Shown: positions 8,546-16,104 of the stretch, one piece after another
Layout: the number at the start of each line of letters is the position of its first letter
Position numbering within the stretch: position 1 is the stretch's first letter
Source: Brevibacterium mcbrellneri ATCC 49030
GTDB lineage: Bacteria; Actinomycetota; Actinomycetes; Actinomycetales; Brevibacteriaceae
Direction: 5' to 3'
Length of the DNA: 64,000 bases
Assembly (NCBI RefSeq): GCF_000178455.1
Contig: NZ_ADNU01000007.1
Location: 22,924-86,923, forward strand
The notes under the pieces: model-generated
The model's input: the letters and a program-made list of their open reading frames with translations, nothing else
Database searches by the model: none
What the model was told of the DNA's origin: nothing
Program-made: the position numbers and the translations under genes

Positions 8546-10198
8546 ATGAAACACCTAAAATCTCTGTCTGCCATTTTTCTTGCAACCACCATGGCAGTCA
8601 CCGGTTGCAACGCAAACAACTTTGACGAACAGAAATCCGGGCTGGGAGAAACCGCTAAGGGCGGAGACTTAACGATCCTCACCTCGGGCACGGAAATGGA
8701 CATGGACCCAGGTAAGAGCCAAGGTCTGGCCATTACGTCCCTGGGCCTGGTGGCACGGCGTTTGACCACGTGGAAGATCCAGCCTGATACCACCCCCGAG
8801 GTCGTTCCTGACTTGGCTACGGACACCGGGACTCCCAGCGAGGACGGTAAGACCTGGACGTTTACCCTGAAAGACGGTGTGACGTTCGAAGATGGCACCC
8901 CGATCACGTCGAAGGACATCAAGTACGGGATCGAACGGTCCTTCTCGAAGGAGCTTTCTGGCGGTCTGAGCTACCACAAGACACTCCTGAAGGGGGCGGA
9001 CAAATATGCCGGCCCGTTCGATGGTAAGGAGCTCGACTCGATCGAAACACCGGATGACAAGACCATCGTGTTCCACCTCAACGAAGCGTTTGGTGACTGG
9101 CCGTGGATCGCCTCGATGCCCGCTTTCACCCCTGTCCCTAAGGACAAGGACAAGCCCGCGGAGTACGGGAACGCGCCTGTCGCCTCGGGACCCTACCGGG
9201 TTGAATCAAACACCCCGGGCACCTCAATGGTTCTCAAACGCAACGACAACTGGAACCAGGACACCGACAAGGTTCGCACAGCCGGCCCAGACACCATCAC
9301 GTTCAAAATGAGCCAGGACCCCACGGTGGCAGCGCAGTCGCTGATCAGTGATTCGAATGAAGCGCAAACCTCGTTTGGTGCGGACTTCATCCCTGCCGCT
9401 CAGTTGGCACAGGCTCAGAAGAACCCGTCCGCTAAGTCACGTTTGGTGACCAGCGATGATGGGGCGTTGAAGTATCTGGCGATTAACACCGAACGCATCT
9501 CAGACGCGGACGTTCGCAAGGCGCTGAACTACGCGGTCGACAAGAACGCGGTCCGCATTGCCTCCGGTGGTGAGATCTCCGGTAGCTTCGCCTCCACGCT
9601 CATTTCACCCGGAATTCCTGGGCGCCAAGAGTACAACCTGTACGAGGCACCGGACTCTGGGGACGCGGAAAAAGCCAAGCAACTGCTCGAAGGTAAGGAC
9701 GTGGGCACGCTGACGCTGCTGACCCGCAACGACCCGATCTCGTCAGCCCAAGCTCAAGCGATTTCGCAAAGCCTCAGCAAGGCAGGCGTGAAGGTGCGGA
9801 TCAAGGCTGAAGACACCAACTCGTTCTCCGCAGACGCGACACAGGGCGAAGGTGACTACGACCTGGCGCTGTCGTCGTGGCAGCCGGACTTCCCATCAGC
9901 CAACGCCAACATTGAGCCACTGTTCGCGTCGTCGCAGATCGGCAACGGAAACTACAACATTTCGCGGTATTCCAACCCCAAGGTTGACGACATGATCAGC
10001 AAGGCAACGCATACGATCGACGATAAAGAGGCGCAGAAGTTGTGGGCTGAAGTCGACAAGGCGATCATGGAAGACGCGCCCGTAGTTCCGCTGATGTACA
10101 CCAAGAACTCGTTCATGCACGGTTCTAAGGTGGAGAACTTCATCATCGGTTCGTTCCCTGCTTACCCCAACTACCTCAAGGTGTCACTATCTCAGTGA
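8546..10198 (+). CDS. ABC transporter substrate-binding lipoprotein, family 5
   Basis: A 550-residue extracytoplasmic solute-binding protein of the DppA/OppA family (SBP_bac_5). The signal peptide ends in the lipobox VTGC with the lipidated cysteine at residue 21, so it is membrane-anchored outside the cell. The mature part has the family hallmarks of Pro-rich entry strands, TFTLKDGVTFEDGTPITSKD (about 110-130) and KALNYAVDKNA in the second lobe. A good ribosome site (AAAGGAAAC) precedes the ATG. It captures oligopeptides or a similar ligand and delivers it to the two permeases upstream. The 143-base gap before it has no obvious terminator. Confidence 0.92.
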   Translation: MKHLKSLSAIFLATTMAVTGCNANNFDEQKSGLGETAKGGDLTILTSGTEMDMDPGKSQGLAITSLGLVARRLTTWKIQPDTTPEVVPDLATDTGTPSEDGKTWTFTLKDGVTFEDGTPITSKDIKYGIERSFSKELSGGLSYHKTLLKGADKYAGPFDGKELDSIETPDDKTIVFHLNEAFGDWPWIASMPAFTPVPKDKDKPAEYGNAPVASGPYRVESNTPGTSMVLKRNDNWNQDTDKVRTAGPDTITFKMSQDPTVAAQSLISDSNEAQTSFGADFIPAAQLAQAQKNPSAKSRLVTSDDGALKYLAINTERISDADVRKALNYAVDKNAVRIASGGEISGSFASTLISPGIPGRQEYNLYEAPDSGDAEKAKQLLEGKDVGTLTLLTRNDPISSAQAQAISQSLSKAGVKVRIKAEDTNSFSADATQGEGDYDLALSSWQPDFPSANANIEPLFASSQIGNGNYNISRYSNPKVDDMISKATHTIDDKEAQKLWAEVDKAIMEDAPVVPLMYTKNSFMHGSKVENFIIGSFPAYPNYLKVSLSQ

Positions 10199-11766
10199 AT
10201 GCTTTAGAGATTCGGAATGTGTCGGTGTCGTTTAACGGCGCCGAGGTCACCCACGACGTGAGTTTTGACGTGCCGGCTTCGTCGGTGGTTGCGCTTGTGG
10301 GTGAGTCTGGTTCCGGTAAGTCGGTCACGGCACTTTCGCTGTTGGGTCTCACCGGGGCTTCGGTCACCGGTGAGGCCCACCTGGCCGACGGCCCGGAACT
10401 CATTTCTGCCTCACCTCAGCTGTTGCGTTCCGTGCGTGGGAAGCGCATTGGCATGATCTTCCAAGAGTCCATGGGGGCGTTCGACCCCATGTACACGATC
10501 GGGTATCACGTGCGTGAAGCCATGCGAGCGCACGGAACAGAAGCGTCCGTTACCGAGGTGCTAAAAAAGGCTGGTCTGAAAGATCCTGACAGGATCGCTG
10601 GGTCATATCCGCATCAGCTTTCGGGCGGGCAGTTGCAGCGTGCGATGATCGCGCTTGCCACTGTGCATTCGCCTGAACTTCTCATCGCCGATGAGCCCAC
10701 CACGGCCTTAGACGTCACGGTTCAGGCGGGAATTCTGAATCTGTTGCGCGACGTCGCTCAAGAACGCGCAGTCCTACTGATTACGCACGATATGGGTGTC
10801 GTTGCCGATGTTGCGACCCATGTTGTGGTCATGAAGGACGGTCGTGTGGTTGAGACTGCGGGTGTCCGTGACCTGTTCGAAAACCCGCAGCACCCGTACA
10901 CGCGCAAGCTGTTGCAGTCGGTGCCCCGGATTACGGACCGTGCCGCGGAAGAACAGGACGCGAGTGAGACTGTTGCGGCTCGAGTGGAGCACGCCCGGGT
11001 TGAGCACGGGTCGACGGTTGCGCTTAACGACGTTTCGCTGACGATCCCCGCCCACACGATCGTGGGGTTGGTTGGTGAGTCGGGCTCCGGTAAATCGACG
11101 ATCGCTAACGTGCTCACGGGGGCGCAGAAACTTGCCAGTGGAACCGCCGAGGTCGCAGGAACTGCCGTAGTTCCGGGGACTTCCCGGCAGCAACGGCGGT
11201 TGCGCTCACGGGTCGGAGTTGTGTTCCAGGACCCGGCTGGATCTCTGAATCCTCGGCGCACGATCGGGGCTCAGATTGCCCAGCCGTTCGAGTTGCACAC
11301 GCGACTGTCGCGCCGAGATATCGCGCGCAAGGTTGATGGGTTGCTGGGCGACGTTCAACTGCCTGTGGAGTTTGCGCGCCGTTTCCCGCGGGAGCTTTCC
11401 GGCGGGCAGAAGCAGCGCGTGGCGATCGCTCGAGCTTTGGCGCTGGAACCCGACCTTCTCATCGCAGACGAACCCACCTCGGCCTTGGATGTTTCTGTGC
11501 AGACCGGGATCCTGGACCTGCTTGCCGAACTGCACGAGAAGCGTCAGTTCGCATCCTTGTTCATCAGCCACGACCTGGCGGTGATCAGTCAGGTGGCGTC
11601 GCGTGTGGTTGTTTTGCGCGATGGGCGCGTGGTGGAAGAAGGCGAAACGGGGCAGGTTTTGGGGGCGCCCAGTTCGGACTATACGCGGTCGCTCATCGAG
11701 GCAGCGCCCGTGCCGGACCCTGTTGAGCAAGAATTGCGTCGCGAAAAGTCGCGCGGATATCGTTGA
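10195..11766 (+). CDS. Fused double ATPase of a peptide ABC importer (DppD-DppF type)
   Basis: A 523-residue protein carrying two complete ABC domains. The first has Walker A GESGSGKS (36-43), signature LSGGQLQR (about 142) and Walker B LLIADEPTTALD. The second has Walker A GESGSGKST (about 297-305), signature LSGGQKQR (about 400) and Walker B LLIADEPTSALD. The fusion replaces the separate DppD and DppF subunits and powers the transporter encoded just upstream. It starts with GTG, overlapping the TGA of the binding-protein gene by four bases, so translation is coupled. Each domain ends with the peptide-transporter phrase HPYT or a variant of it. Confidence 0.93.
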   Translation: MNALEIRNVSVSFNGAEVTHDVSFDVPASSVVALVGESGSGKSVTALSLLGLTGASVTGEAHLADGPELISASPQLLRSVRGKRIGMIFQESMGAFDPMYTIGYHVREAMRAHGTEASVTEVLKKAGLKDPDRIAGSYPHQLSGGQLQRAMIALATVHSPELLIADEPTTALDVTVQAGILNLLRDVAQERAVLLITHDMGVVADVATHVVVMKDGRVVETAGVRDLFENPQHPYTRKLLQSVPRITDRAAEEQDASETVAARVEHARVEHGSTVALNDVSLTIPAHTIVGLVGESGSGKSTIANVLTGAQKLASGTAEVAGTAVVPGTSRQQRRLRSRVGVVFQDPAGSLNPRRTIGAQIAQPFELHTRLSRRDIARKVDGLLGDVQLPVEFARRFPRELSGGQKQRVAIARALALEPDLLIADEPTSALDVSVQTGILDLLAELHEKRQFASLFISHDLAVISQVASRVVVLRDGRVVEEGETGQVLGAPSSDYTRSLIEAAPVPDPVEQELRREKSRGYR

Positions 11767-11769
11767 AGC

Positions 11770-12951
11770 ATGACTACTTCTCATGGCGTAACCCCACCGA
11801 ACGTTCCACATTCCCACAACGGGCCGTTTGAAACTCCTGCGCAGGAGCCACGTAGCGAACCGTTCGAGAACCACTACCGCACCGCGCACAACCGCTGGTG
11901 GATGGGGCTCGTGGGGATTGTTGCGACCCTCATCGTTTTCTTTTTCGTGTCGATTGTGGGTGGCATTGTCGCGGTGGCGATCGACATTGCGACTGGTGCG
12001 ACTTCACAAGAAGACGCCATGGCCGGCAAGATCACCAACACCCCGCTGCTGCTGTTCACGGTGAACCTGTCGCTCATTTTGGGTGGCCTTGTTGCTTTGT
12101 TAGCGCACCGGATTCTGCACAAGCAGCCGTGGTCGCGCATGTTCTCGGTGTTGCCGCGTATGCGTTGGAAGTGGTGGGGCTTGAGCCTGGCGTGTACGGT
12201 GCCGTTGTTTGCGCTGTACATGGGAGTCGGGTTTCTCTTTGACAACGGCGCAATTCAGGGGTCTGGTGACTCGTCGTTCACGTTTGACGGTACGGCGTTG
12301 GCGTATTTGCTCATCATTGTTCTGACCACGCCGTTTCAGGCAGCGGCTGAAGAGGTCATGTTCCGTAGCTACGTTCCGCGCGTCTTTGGTTCGTGGATCC
12401 CGCGCGTGGGAGGGATAGTTGGTGTCATTGTTGCCACGATCCTGTTCACGCTTGCGCACGGGGCTTCCGACCCATGGCTGTGGGCGTACTACGCGGTGTT
12501 TGGGCTGGTCATGGCTGCGCTCACGCACTTCTCTGGTGGGATTGAGGCTCCCGTCGTCGTCCACGCAGTGAACAACGTGACTATGTTCATCATTGCGTTG
12601 TTATCAGGCGACATTTCTAACGCTTTTGATCGAGGCGAAGGATCCGGTGGTGCGTTCATGCTGTTCCCCATGGTGGCGCTCATTGTTATTGCCGGTGTTT
12701 TGACGCTTGTTGCGCGTTGGAGGAAGGTCGCGACGGCGGCCCCCGTTCACGTTCGCCCGGTTAAGCAGGCCCAGGTTCCTTATGGCGTGCCGGGGCAGGG
12801 TGCTCCAGGTCAGCCGGGCGTGCAGGCTGGGCAGCCTCAGGGTCAGTTGCAAGGCCAAGTGTCCCCAGCTCAGCCTGGTCAGGCTCCGCAGGGCCACCTG
12901 CAGCAGTCGTTTGAACCTCCAGCAGATCCGACGAACCGCCCGCACGCCTAA
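11770..12951 (+). CDS. CPBP-family intramembrane metalloprotease
   Basis: A 393-residue polytopic membrane protein with about eight hydrophobic segments. The CAAX-protease/bacteriocin-processing (CPBP) motifs are present: AAEEVMFRSYVPRV (EExxxR, about 193-199), LFTLAHG, and a late HAVNN motif (VVVHAVNNVT), giving the Glu and His residues expected at the active site. The last 65 residues are a Pro/Gln/Gly-rich hydrophilic tail ending in PTNRPHA. The gene starts three bases after the transporter ATPase and so belongs to the same transcript. Its substrate is unknown. A diverged copy of its last 16 codons lies 1.1 kb downstream (14005-14055). Confidence 0.87.
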   Translation: MTTSHGVTPPNVPHSHNGPFETPAQEPRSEPFENHYRTAHNRWWMGLVGIVATLIVFFFVSIVGGIVAVAIDIATGATSQEDAMAGKITNTPLLLFTVNLSLILGGLVALLAHRILHKQPWSRMFSVLPRMRWKWWGLSLACTVPLFALYMGVGFLFDNGAIQGSGDSSFTFDGTALAYLLIIVLTTPFQAAAEEVMFRSYVPRVFGSWIPRVGGIVGVIVATILFTLAHGASDPWLWAYYAVFGLVMAALTHFSGGIEAPVVVHAVNNVTMFIIALLSGDISNAFDRGEGSGGAFMLFPMVALIVIAGVLTLVARWRKVATAAPVHVRPVKQAQVPYGVPGQGAPGQPGVQAGQPQGQLQGQVSPAQPGQAPQGHLQQSFEPPADPTNRPHA

Positions 12952-13011
12952 CTCGCATCTGACAACCCAACTCCGCCACCTCGGGGCCAAACGAAACGGC
13001 GCAAAGTGAGC
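12900..13011 (+). repeat. Direct repeat A (left boundary of the 13-14 kb islet)
   Basis: This 112-base block pairs with 14004-14112. The first 42 bases (the CPBP gene's last codons) match with about five differences, the middle 25-30 bases are diverged, and the last 38 bases (12974-13011) are identical. It ends in the left arm of the palindromic element (GGCGCAAAGTGAGC). The right arm is degenerate here. Confidence 0.85.
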
Positions 13012-13041
13012 CTAGCCGTCGCTATAACTCACTGCTCCGGT

Positions 13042-13812
13042 TCAGAGTGAGCGCAGGCGATCCACATGTCGCGTCGCAGAGGCAGAATCTGGTGCCGTGA
13101 TGTGATACCCCAGAGCCGTCAAAGCCTCTACAGCGGCACCCGGAGCGTCCCGAACCGCCGCCTTTGTTTGTGTCATACGCCATGCTGCTCGAGCTTCGGC
13201 CAACACATCCCGGGCACCTCGCTCGTGGTCAACGTTGAACTCGTCAATCAGCATCTCGAGAATGTCTTCCAAAGCCGGTCGGAACCTATGCCCACCCAGT
13301 GGGAAGTGCAGGTCCTGCAACGCTGGAATTCCGTCTTTACCACCTCGGCGTTGGGGACGGCGAGTGGTTCGGCCAACCTTGGTCATCACGTAAGTCATAG
13401 CGTCGCGGTGCGCGTGGACATGTAGATGCGCCGAAGGCACATTATTTGGGTCACGCAAATATTCGTAACGAAAAAGTGGCTGGGTACTTGCGCTCGTGAG
13501 CACCTTAATTGTCGAACTCTGAACCGCGAGGAACTGGTTCTCGCGATTCCACTCACAGTAGAACTCTGCTTTAAGCACCAGTAGCGGTTGACCATTAAAC
13601 GTTAAGACAATGCCCTTATCTGGGCACTGTCTTACCACAAGGCGATTATTGCTGTGGGTCGCTTCAAAACCATCGCAGCGCGGGGTGACTGCGCGGATCG
13701 TTCGCGTCATGGTGTCCGCGAATTTCTGCGCGTGTCGTACGAGGCCGTTAGAGAACTCAGTCTCGTCTGAGCAGGAACTCAAGGTCACGCAATTCGTCAT
13801 AGATCGCGGCAT
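13042..13812 (-). CDS. Unknown protein, second gene of a two-gene islet
   Basis: Up to 256 residues, no family recognised. Visible features: an N-terminal amphipathic stretch, a beta-rich middle (LVVRQCPDKGIVLTF, FYCEWNRENQFLAVQ), a histidine cluster HLHVHAHRD (about 133-141), a basic segment RRPQRRGGKD and a helical C-terminus. The histidine run resembles a HIT motif but lacks the rest of that fold. The start is uncertain: 13812, 13800, 13788 (GTG) and 13710 are possible, none with a good ribosome site. The longest reading overlaps the upstream small gene by 56 bases, which suggests coupled translation. GC looks lower than in the neighbours. A toxin-like or nucleic-acid enzyme role is only a guess. 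Confidence 0.6.
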   Translation of the reverse strand: MPRSMTNCVTLSSCSDETEFSNGLVRHAQKFADTMTRTIRAVTPRCDGFEATHSNNRLVVRQCPDKGIVLTFNGQPLLVLKAEFYCEWNRENQFLAVQSSTIKVLTSASTQPLFRYEYLRDPNNVPSAHLHVHAHRDAMTYVMTKVGRTTRRPQRRGGKDGIPALQDLHFPLGGHRFRPALEDILEMLIDEFNVDHERGARDVLAEARAAWRMTQTKAAVRDAPGAAVEALTALGYHITAPDSASATRHVDRLRSL

Positions 13813-13942
13813 CGTCAGCGTCTAAGTCATAGTTCGCTCCACGCACCTTGAACTCTTCCAGGTCGCCAACTCGACTTGCGAGCTCGTTATAACGCGCCTG
13901 TAGCTGCTCAGGAGACATGTACGTCACTGTACTTTCGCTCAT
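13757..13942 (-). CDS. Small acidic protein, first gene of the islet
   Basis: A 61-residue protein beginning MSESTVTYMSPEQLQARYNE and rich in Glu/Asp and Leu (GDLEEF, LDADDAAIYDELRDLEFLLRRD), with the heptad-like look of a short helical, perhaps coiled-coil, protein. The start at 13942 follows a purine-rich AGAAGAAAAGTGGG stretch. The small acidic protein before a larger basic-patch protein, with overlapping frames, is the classic arrangement of an antitoxin and toxin or of a regulator and effector, but neither protein is recognised. Together they form the whole content of the islet between direct repeats A and B. Confidence 0.6.
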   Translation of the reverse strand: MSESTVTYMSPEQLQARYNELASRVGDLEEFKVRGANYDLDADDAAIYDELRDLEFLLRRD

Positions 13943-14003
13943 GATCGCCCACTTTTCTTCTCGCAAAATGTCTGTGTCGGTATATTTTACCAACACGCTC
14001 CCC

Positions 14004-14112
14004 GCAGCAGCCGTTCAAACCTCCAGTAGACCCGACGAACCGCCCAGACCCGTAGCGCGCGTTTACCCAGCTCACGCCACCTCGGGGCCAAACGAAACGG
14101 CGCAAAGTGAGC
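14004..14112 (+). repeat. Direct repeat B (right boundary of the islet)
   Basis: This is the partner of 12900-13011. It starts with a diverged copy of the CPBP 3' end, keeps the 38-base block 14075-14112 identical to repeat A (beginning CGCCACCTCGGGG), and runs into the intact palindrome at 14099-14154. Confidence 0.85.
14005..14055 (+). pseudogene. Remnant of a duplicated CPBP C-terminus
   Basis: The frame reads QQPFKPPVDPTNRPDP and a TAG stop, compared with QQSFEPPADPTNRPHA and a TAA stop at the end of the CPBP gene at 12951. The match is in-frame and codon-phased, so this is a fragment of a duplicated gene end rather than chance similarity. No upstream part of the gene remains. Confidence 0.75.
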
Positions 14113-14154
14113 GAAACTACGCGTTATATTGCGTAGTTTCGCTCACTTTGCGCC
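14099..14154. repeat. Palindromic element, copy B
   Basis: Two perfect 24-base arms (14099-14122 and 14131-14154) flank GTTATATT. The left arm reads GGCGCAAAGTGAGCGAAAC then TACGC. The same sequence recurs as a 64-base palindrome at 62120-62183 and in degenerate form at 12999-13030 and 63022-63075. It is likely to act as a terminator for leftward transcription from 15265. Confidence 0.85.
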
Positions 14155-14353
14155 TTCTGGGCTTAGCTAAATCACCTGGACCTTCTCTCACGTAGGTTCA
14201 AAAGCCAGTTAATCTACACAGCTCAATCTGAAGTGTAGAGTAAACACCACTTTTGTTCGTTTTGTTCACGTTTTCGACCCATAATCGGCACGTTACTCTA
14301 CACAGCTCACGGAAAAGCGCGGACTCATGTAGACAAACGGACAGAACCAGCCC

Positions 14354-15265
14354 CTACAGCGAAGCACCCTCCCTCCCAGACACGCACCCCACTAGAGCAG
14401 CATCCAGGCTCGTCACCGGAAGATCGGCCAGCACCCCCGCGTGAAGAACCTGCGGCGAGTCCCACAAGTACTTTTGGTTGTGTAGTTCGCGGAAGGTTTG
14501 CGAAAACAAGCCCGTCACCTTCATCACAGTCCAGGGAATCTGGAACACGCCAGACGGCTCAGGCTTTGAAGCCACTCGCGCAAACGCACGCGCCAACTCA
14601 ACTTGCGATACCGGCCCAGCCGCCGGCGCATGAACGACAGACGGTAGGTCATGTGCGTTTTCAACCGCATACATCATTCCACGGACCAGATCGGGGATAT
14701 ACGTGATACTGCGAGGTGCCCTCACGTCACCCATACCAAGCGGGTGGCGACCTTTCATCACACGATCAAACACCAGCTGATGAAACACCGCCCCAGCCAA
14801 TGACGCAGTGGGACCAATGAGGTCCGCGGCAACAACGGAAACGGTCTTCCCACCGTACGCCTCGCGGTTGCGTAGCAGTTGAGCTCGCACTTCTCCTAAT
14901 GGCGACGCAGGCTCAACTGGTTCCCCTTCCTTCAGCTCCTGCGCTCCGGCCCCCCACGCATACACGGACTCGGGGAAAACCACCGGCACGTCACCAGCCC
15001 ATTCGAGCAATTGTTTCTCGCGCGGAATCAGCGCGTCCCGCCAGGCACGCGCACTATAAGGCGCGTGCATACAGTTAAACACCCCGTCGAACCCCTCCGA
15101 ACCCAACTCAGAGAGCGCATCTTGCACATCACCCTGTATAACCTCAGCTCCCCTGCGCTGCGGCATACCTGACCGCTTCACGACCGTGACGCGATCCCCA
15201 CGCTCAGTCAGTTGCCGAACAAGCTCCCGCCCAATCTGGCCATACCCAACTACCAAAAAACTCAT
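14354..15265 (-). CDS. NAD(P)-dependent epimerase/reductase-like (extended SDR)
   Basis: A 303-residue Rossmann protein with the nucleotide-binding motif GYGQIGRELVRQL at the very N-terminus and the atypical-SDR pattern of short NAD(P)-binding reductases, including a substrate-domain RSITYIPDLVRGM segment (about 192-205). No YxxxK catalytic pair is evident in the usual place, so it may be an atypical, non-classical oxidoreductase. The start at 15265 is set by a near-perfect ribosome site (GGAGGGCGAA). It is divergent from a TetR gene, with two matching operators in between, so the TetR protein almost certainly controls it. The natural substrate, presumably the inducer or a related compound, is unknown. 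Confidence 0.8.
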   Translation of the reverse strand: MSFLVVGYGQIGRELVRQLTERGDRVTVVKRSGMPQRRGAEVIQGDVQDALSELGSEGFDGVFNCMHAPYSARAWRDALIPREKQLLEWAGDVPVVFPESVYAWGAGAQELKEGEPVEPASPLGEVRAQLLRNREAYGGKTVSVVAADLIGPTASLAGAVFHQLVFDRVMKGRHPLGMGDVRAPRSITYIPDLVRGMMYAVENAHDLPSVVHAPAAGPVSQVELARAFARVASKPEPSGVFQIPWTVMKVTGLFSQTFRELHNQKYLWDSPQVLHAGVLADLPVTSLDAALVGCVSGREGASL

Positions 15266-15282
15266 TTCGCCCTCCACAATTT

Positions 15283-15299
15283 AGCGAACACCGTTCACA
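15283..15299. promoter_or_regulatory. TetR-family operator, copy 1
   Basis: AGCGAACACCGTTCACA differs from the perfect palindrome at 15328-15344 in two positions of its left arm. It sits 18 bases upstream of the SDR start codon, where a bound repressor would block the transcript. Confidence 0.8.
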
Positions 15300-15327
15300 T
15301 AATTAACCTACCTCATCCATCCACAAT

Positions 15328-15344
15328 TGTGAACACCGTTCACA
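15328..15344. promoter_or_regulatory. TetR-family operator, copy 2
   Basis: TGTGAACACCGTTCACA is a perfect 7-3-7 palindrome, 45 bases centre to centre from copy 1 (a little over four helical turns). It lies about 35 bases before the TetR start, fitting autoregulation and joint control of both divergent genes. Confidence 0.85.
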
Positions 15345-15378
15345 TACAAATCGTCTCAACCTTTGCCACACTGTGTAC

Positions 15379-16056
15379 ATGACCACTCGAAAGCCTCACG
15401 CAGAGTCACGCGCCCAGATGCGCAAGGGCATCATCACGCACGGCACACGACTTCTTGAGAAGCATGGGCACGCAGGACTATCACTCCGCGAAGTCGCGCG
15501 ATCCATGGGCGTCGCCCCATCTGCGCTGTACCGGCACGTGAAAAACCGCGACGAACTCCTCACCGTCCTCCTCGTCGAATCTTTCAACCGCGTAGCAGAC
15601 CACGTCGAGAAAGCGACACACACCGCCACAACACCCCATGCGCGCCTTCACGCACTCACCCACGCGCTACTCGAATGGGCGCAACGACACCCGCAACTGT
15701 GGGCCCTGATGTACGGCACGCCGGTCCCCAACTACGCCGCTCCCGCAGAGTCCACCACCGAACCCGGCACCCGGGTCCTCACCTTGTTCGTTCACACGGT
15801 TGCCCACTTCGACCTCGGGACGGAACCTGCCTCACCCGCTCTTATAGAAGAACTCGCCCGAGGCGCCACGGACCTGGGCGCGGAAATGTCGCCTGAGCGC
15901 GCCACGGGTGCGGTGCTAGCGTGGACGTCACTCATTGGCCTGATTAACGCGGTTCAGTTCGGCCAACTTGGCCCGGAACTTACTGACCTTGGAAGCGATC
16001 TGCTCGATTCGTGGCTACGGAATTTACTTGGCACCCGAACAGGCCGTACTCTCTGA
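15379..16056 (+). CDS. TetR-family transcriptional regulator
   Basis: A 225-residue protein with a TetR_N helix-turn-helix near residues 15-60 (GLSLREVARSMGVAPSALYR, the recognition helix ending in YRHVKNRDELL) and a helical C-terminal ligand domain of TetR_C type with a WAQRHPQLWALMYG segment. ATG 15379 is taken, although a GTG two codons earlier is possible, and no ribosome site is visible, so the mRNA may be leaderless. It is divergent from the SDR gene, with the two operators at 15283-15344 in the shared promoter. It presumably represses both genes until a small ligand binds. Confidence 0.88.
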   Translation: MTTRKPHAESRAQMRKGIITHGTRLLEKHGHAGLSLREVARSMGVAPSALYRHVKNRDELLTVLLVESFNRVADHVEKATHTATTPHARLHALTHALLEWAQRHPQLWALMYGTPVPNYAAPAESTTEPGTRVLTLFVHTVAHFDLGTEPASPALIEELARGATDLGAEMSPERATGAVLAWTSLIGLINAVQFGQLGPELTDLGSDLLDSWLRNLLGTRTGRTL

Positions 16057-16104
16057 TGTGACACACTCCACTTTTGCCCCATATCTATTGAGACAAGGAG
16101 AACC

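Larger units (their letters stand above)
13943..14353. other. Gene-free stretch with repeat B and palindrome
   Basis: This contains the islet's promoter side, direct repeat B, the CPBP tail remnant and the perfect-arm palindrome. A segment from about 14210 to 14310 follows in which TCTACACAGCTCA occurs twice (about 14212 and 14295) around GTGTAGAGTAAACACC. The second half is A/T-richer than its surroundings. No further gene is supported. Confidence 0.6.

Noticed and set aside
13402..13428. HLHVHAH motif as evidence for a HIT hydrolase
   Set aside because: The last position and the surrounding sequence do not fit, and no second HIT motif (nucleotide-binding helix) is visible.
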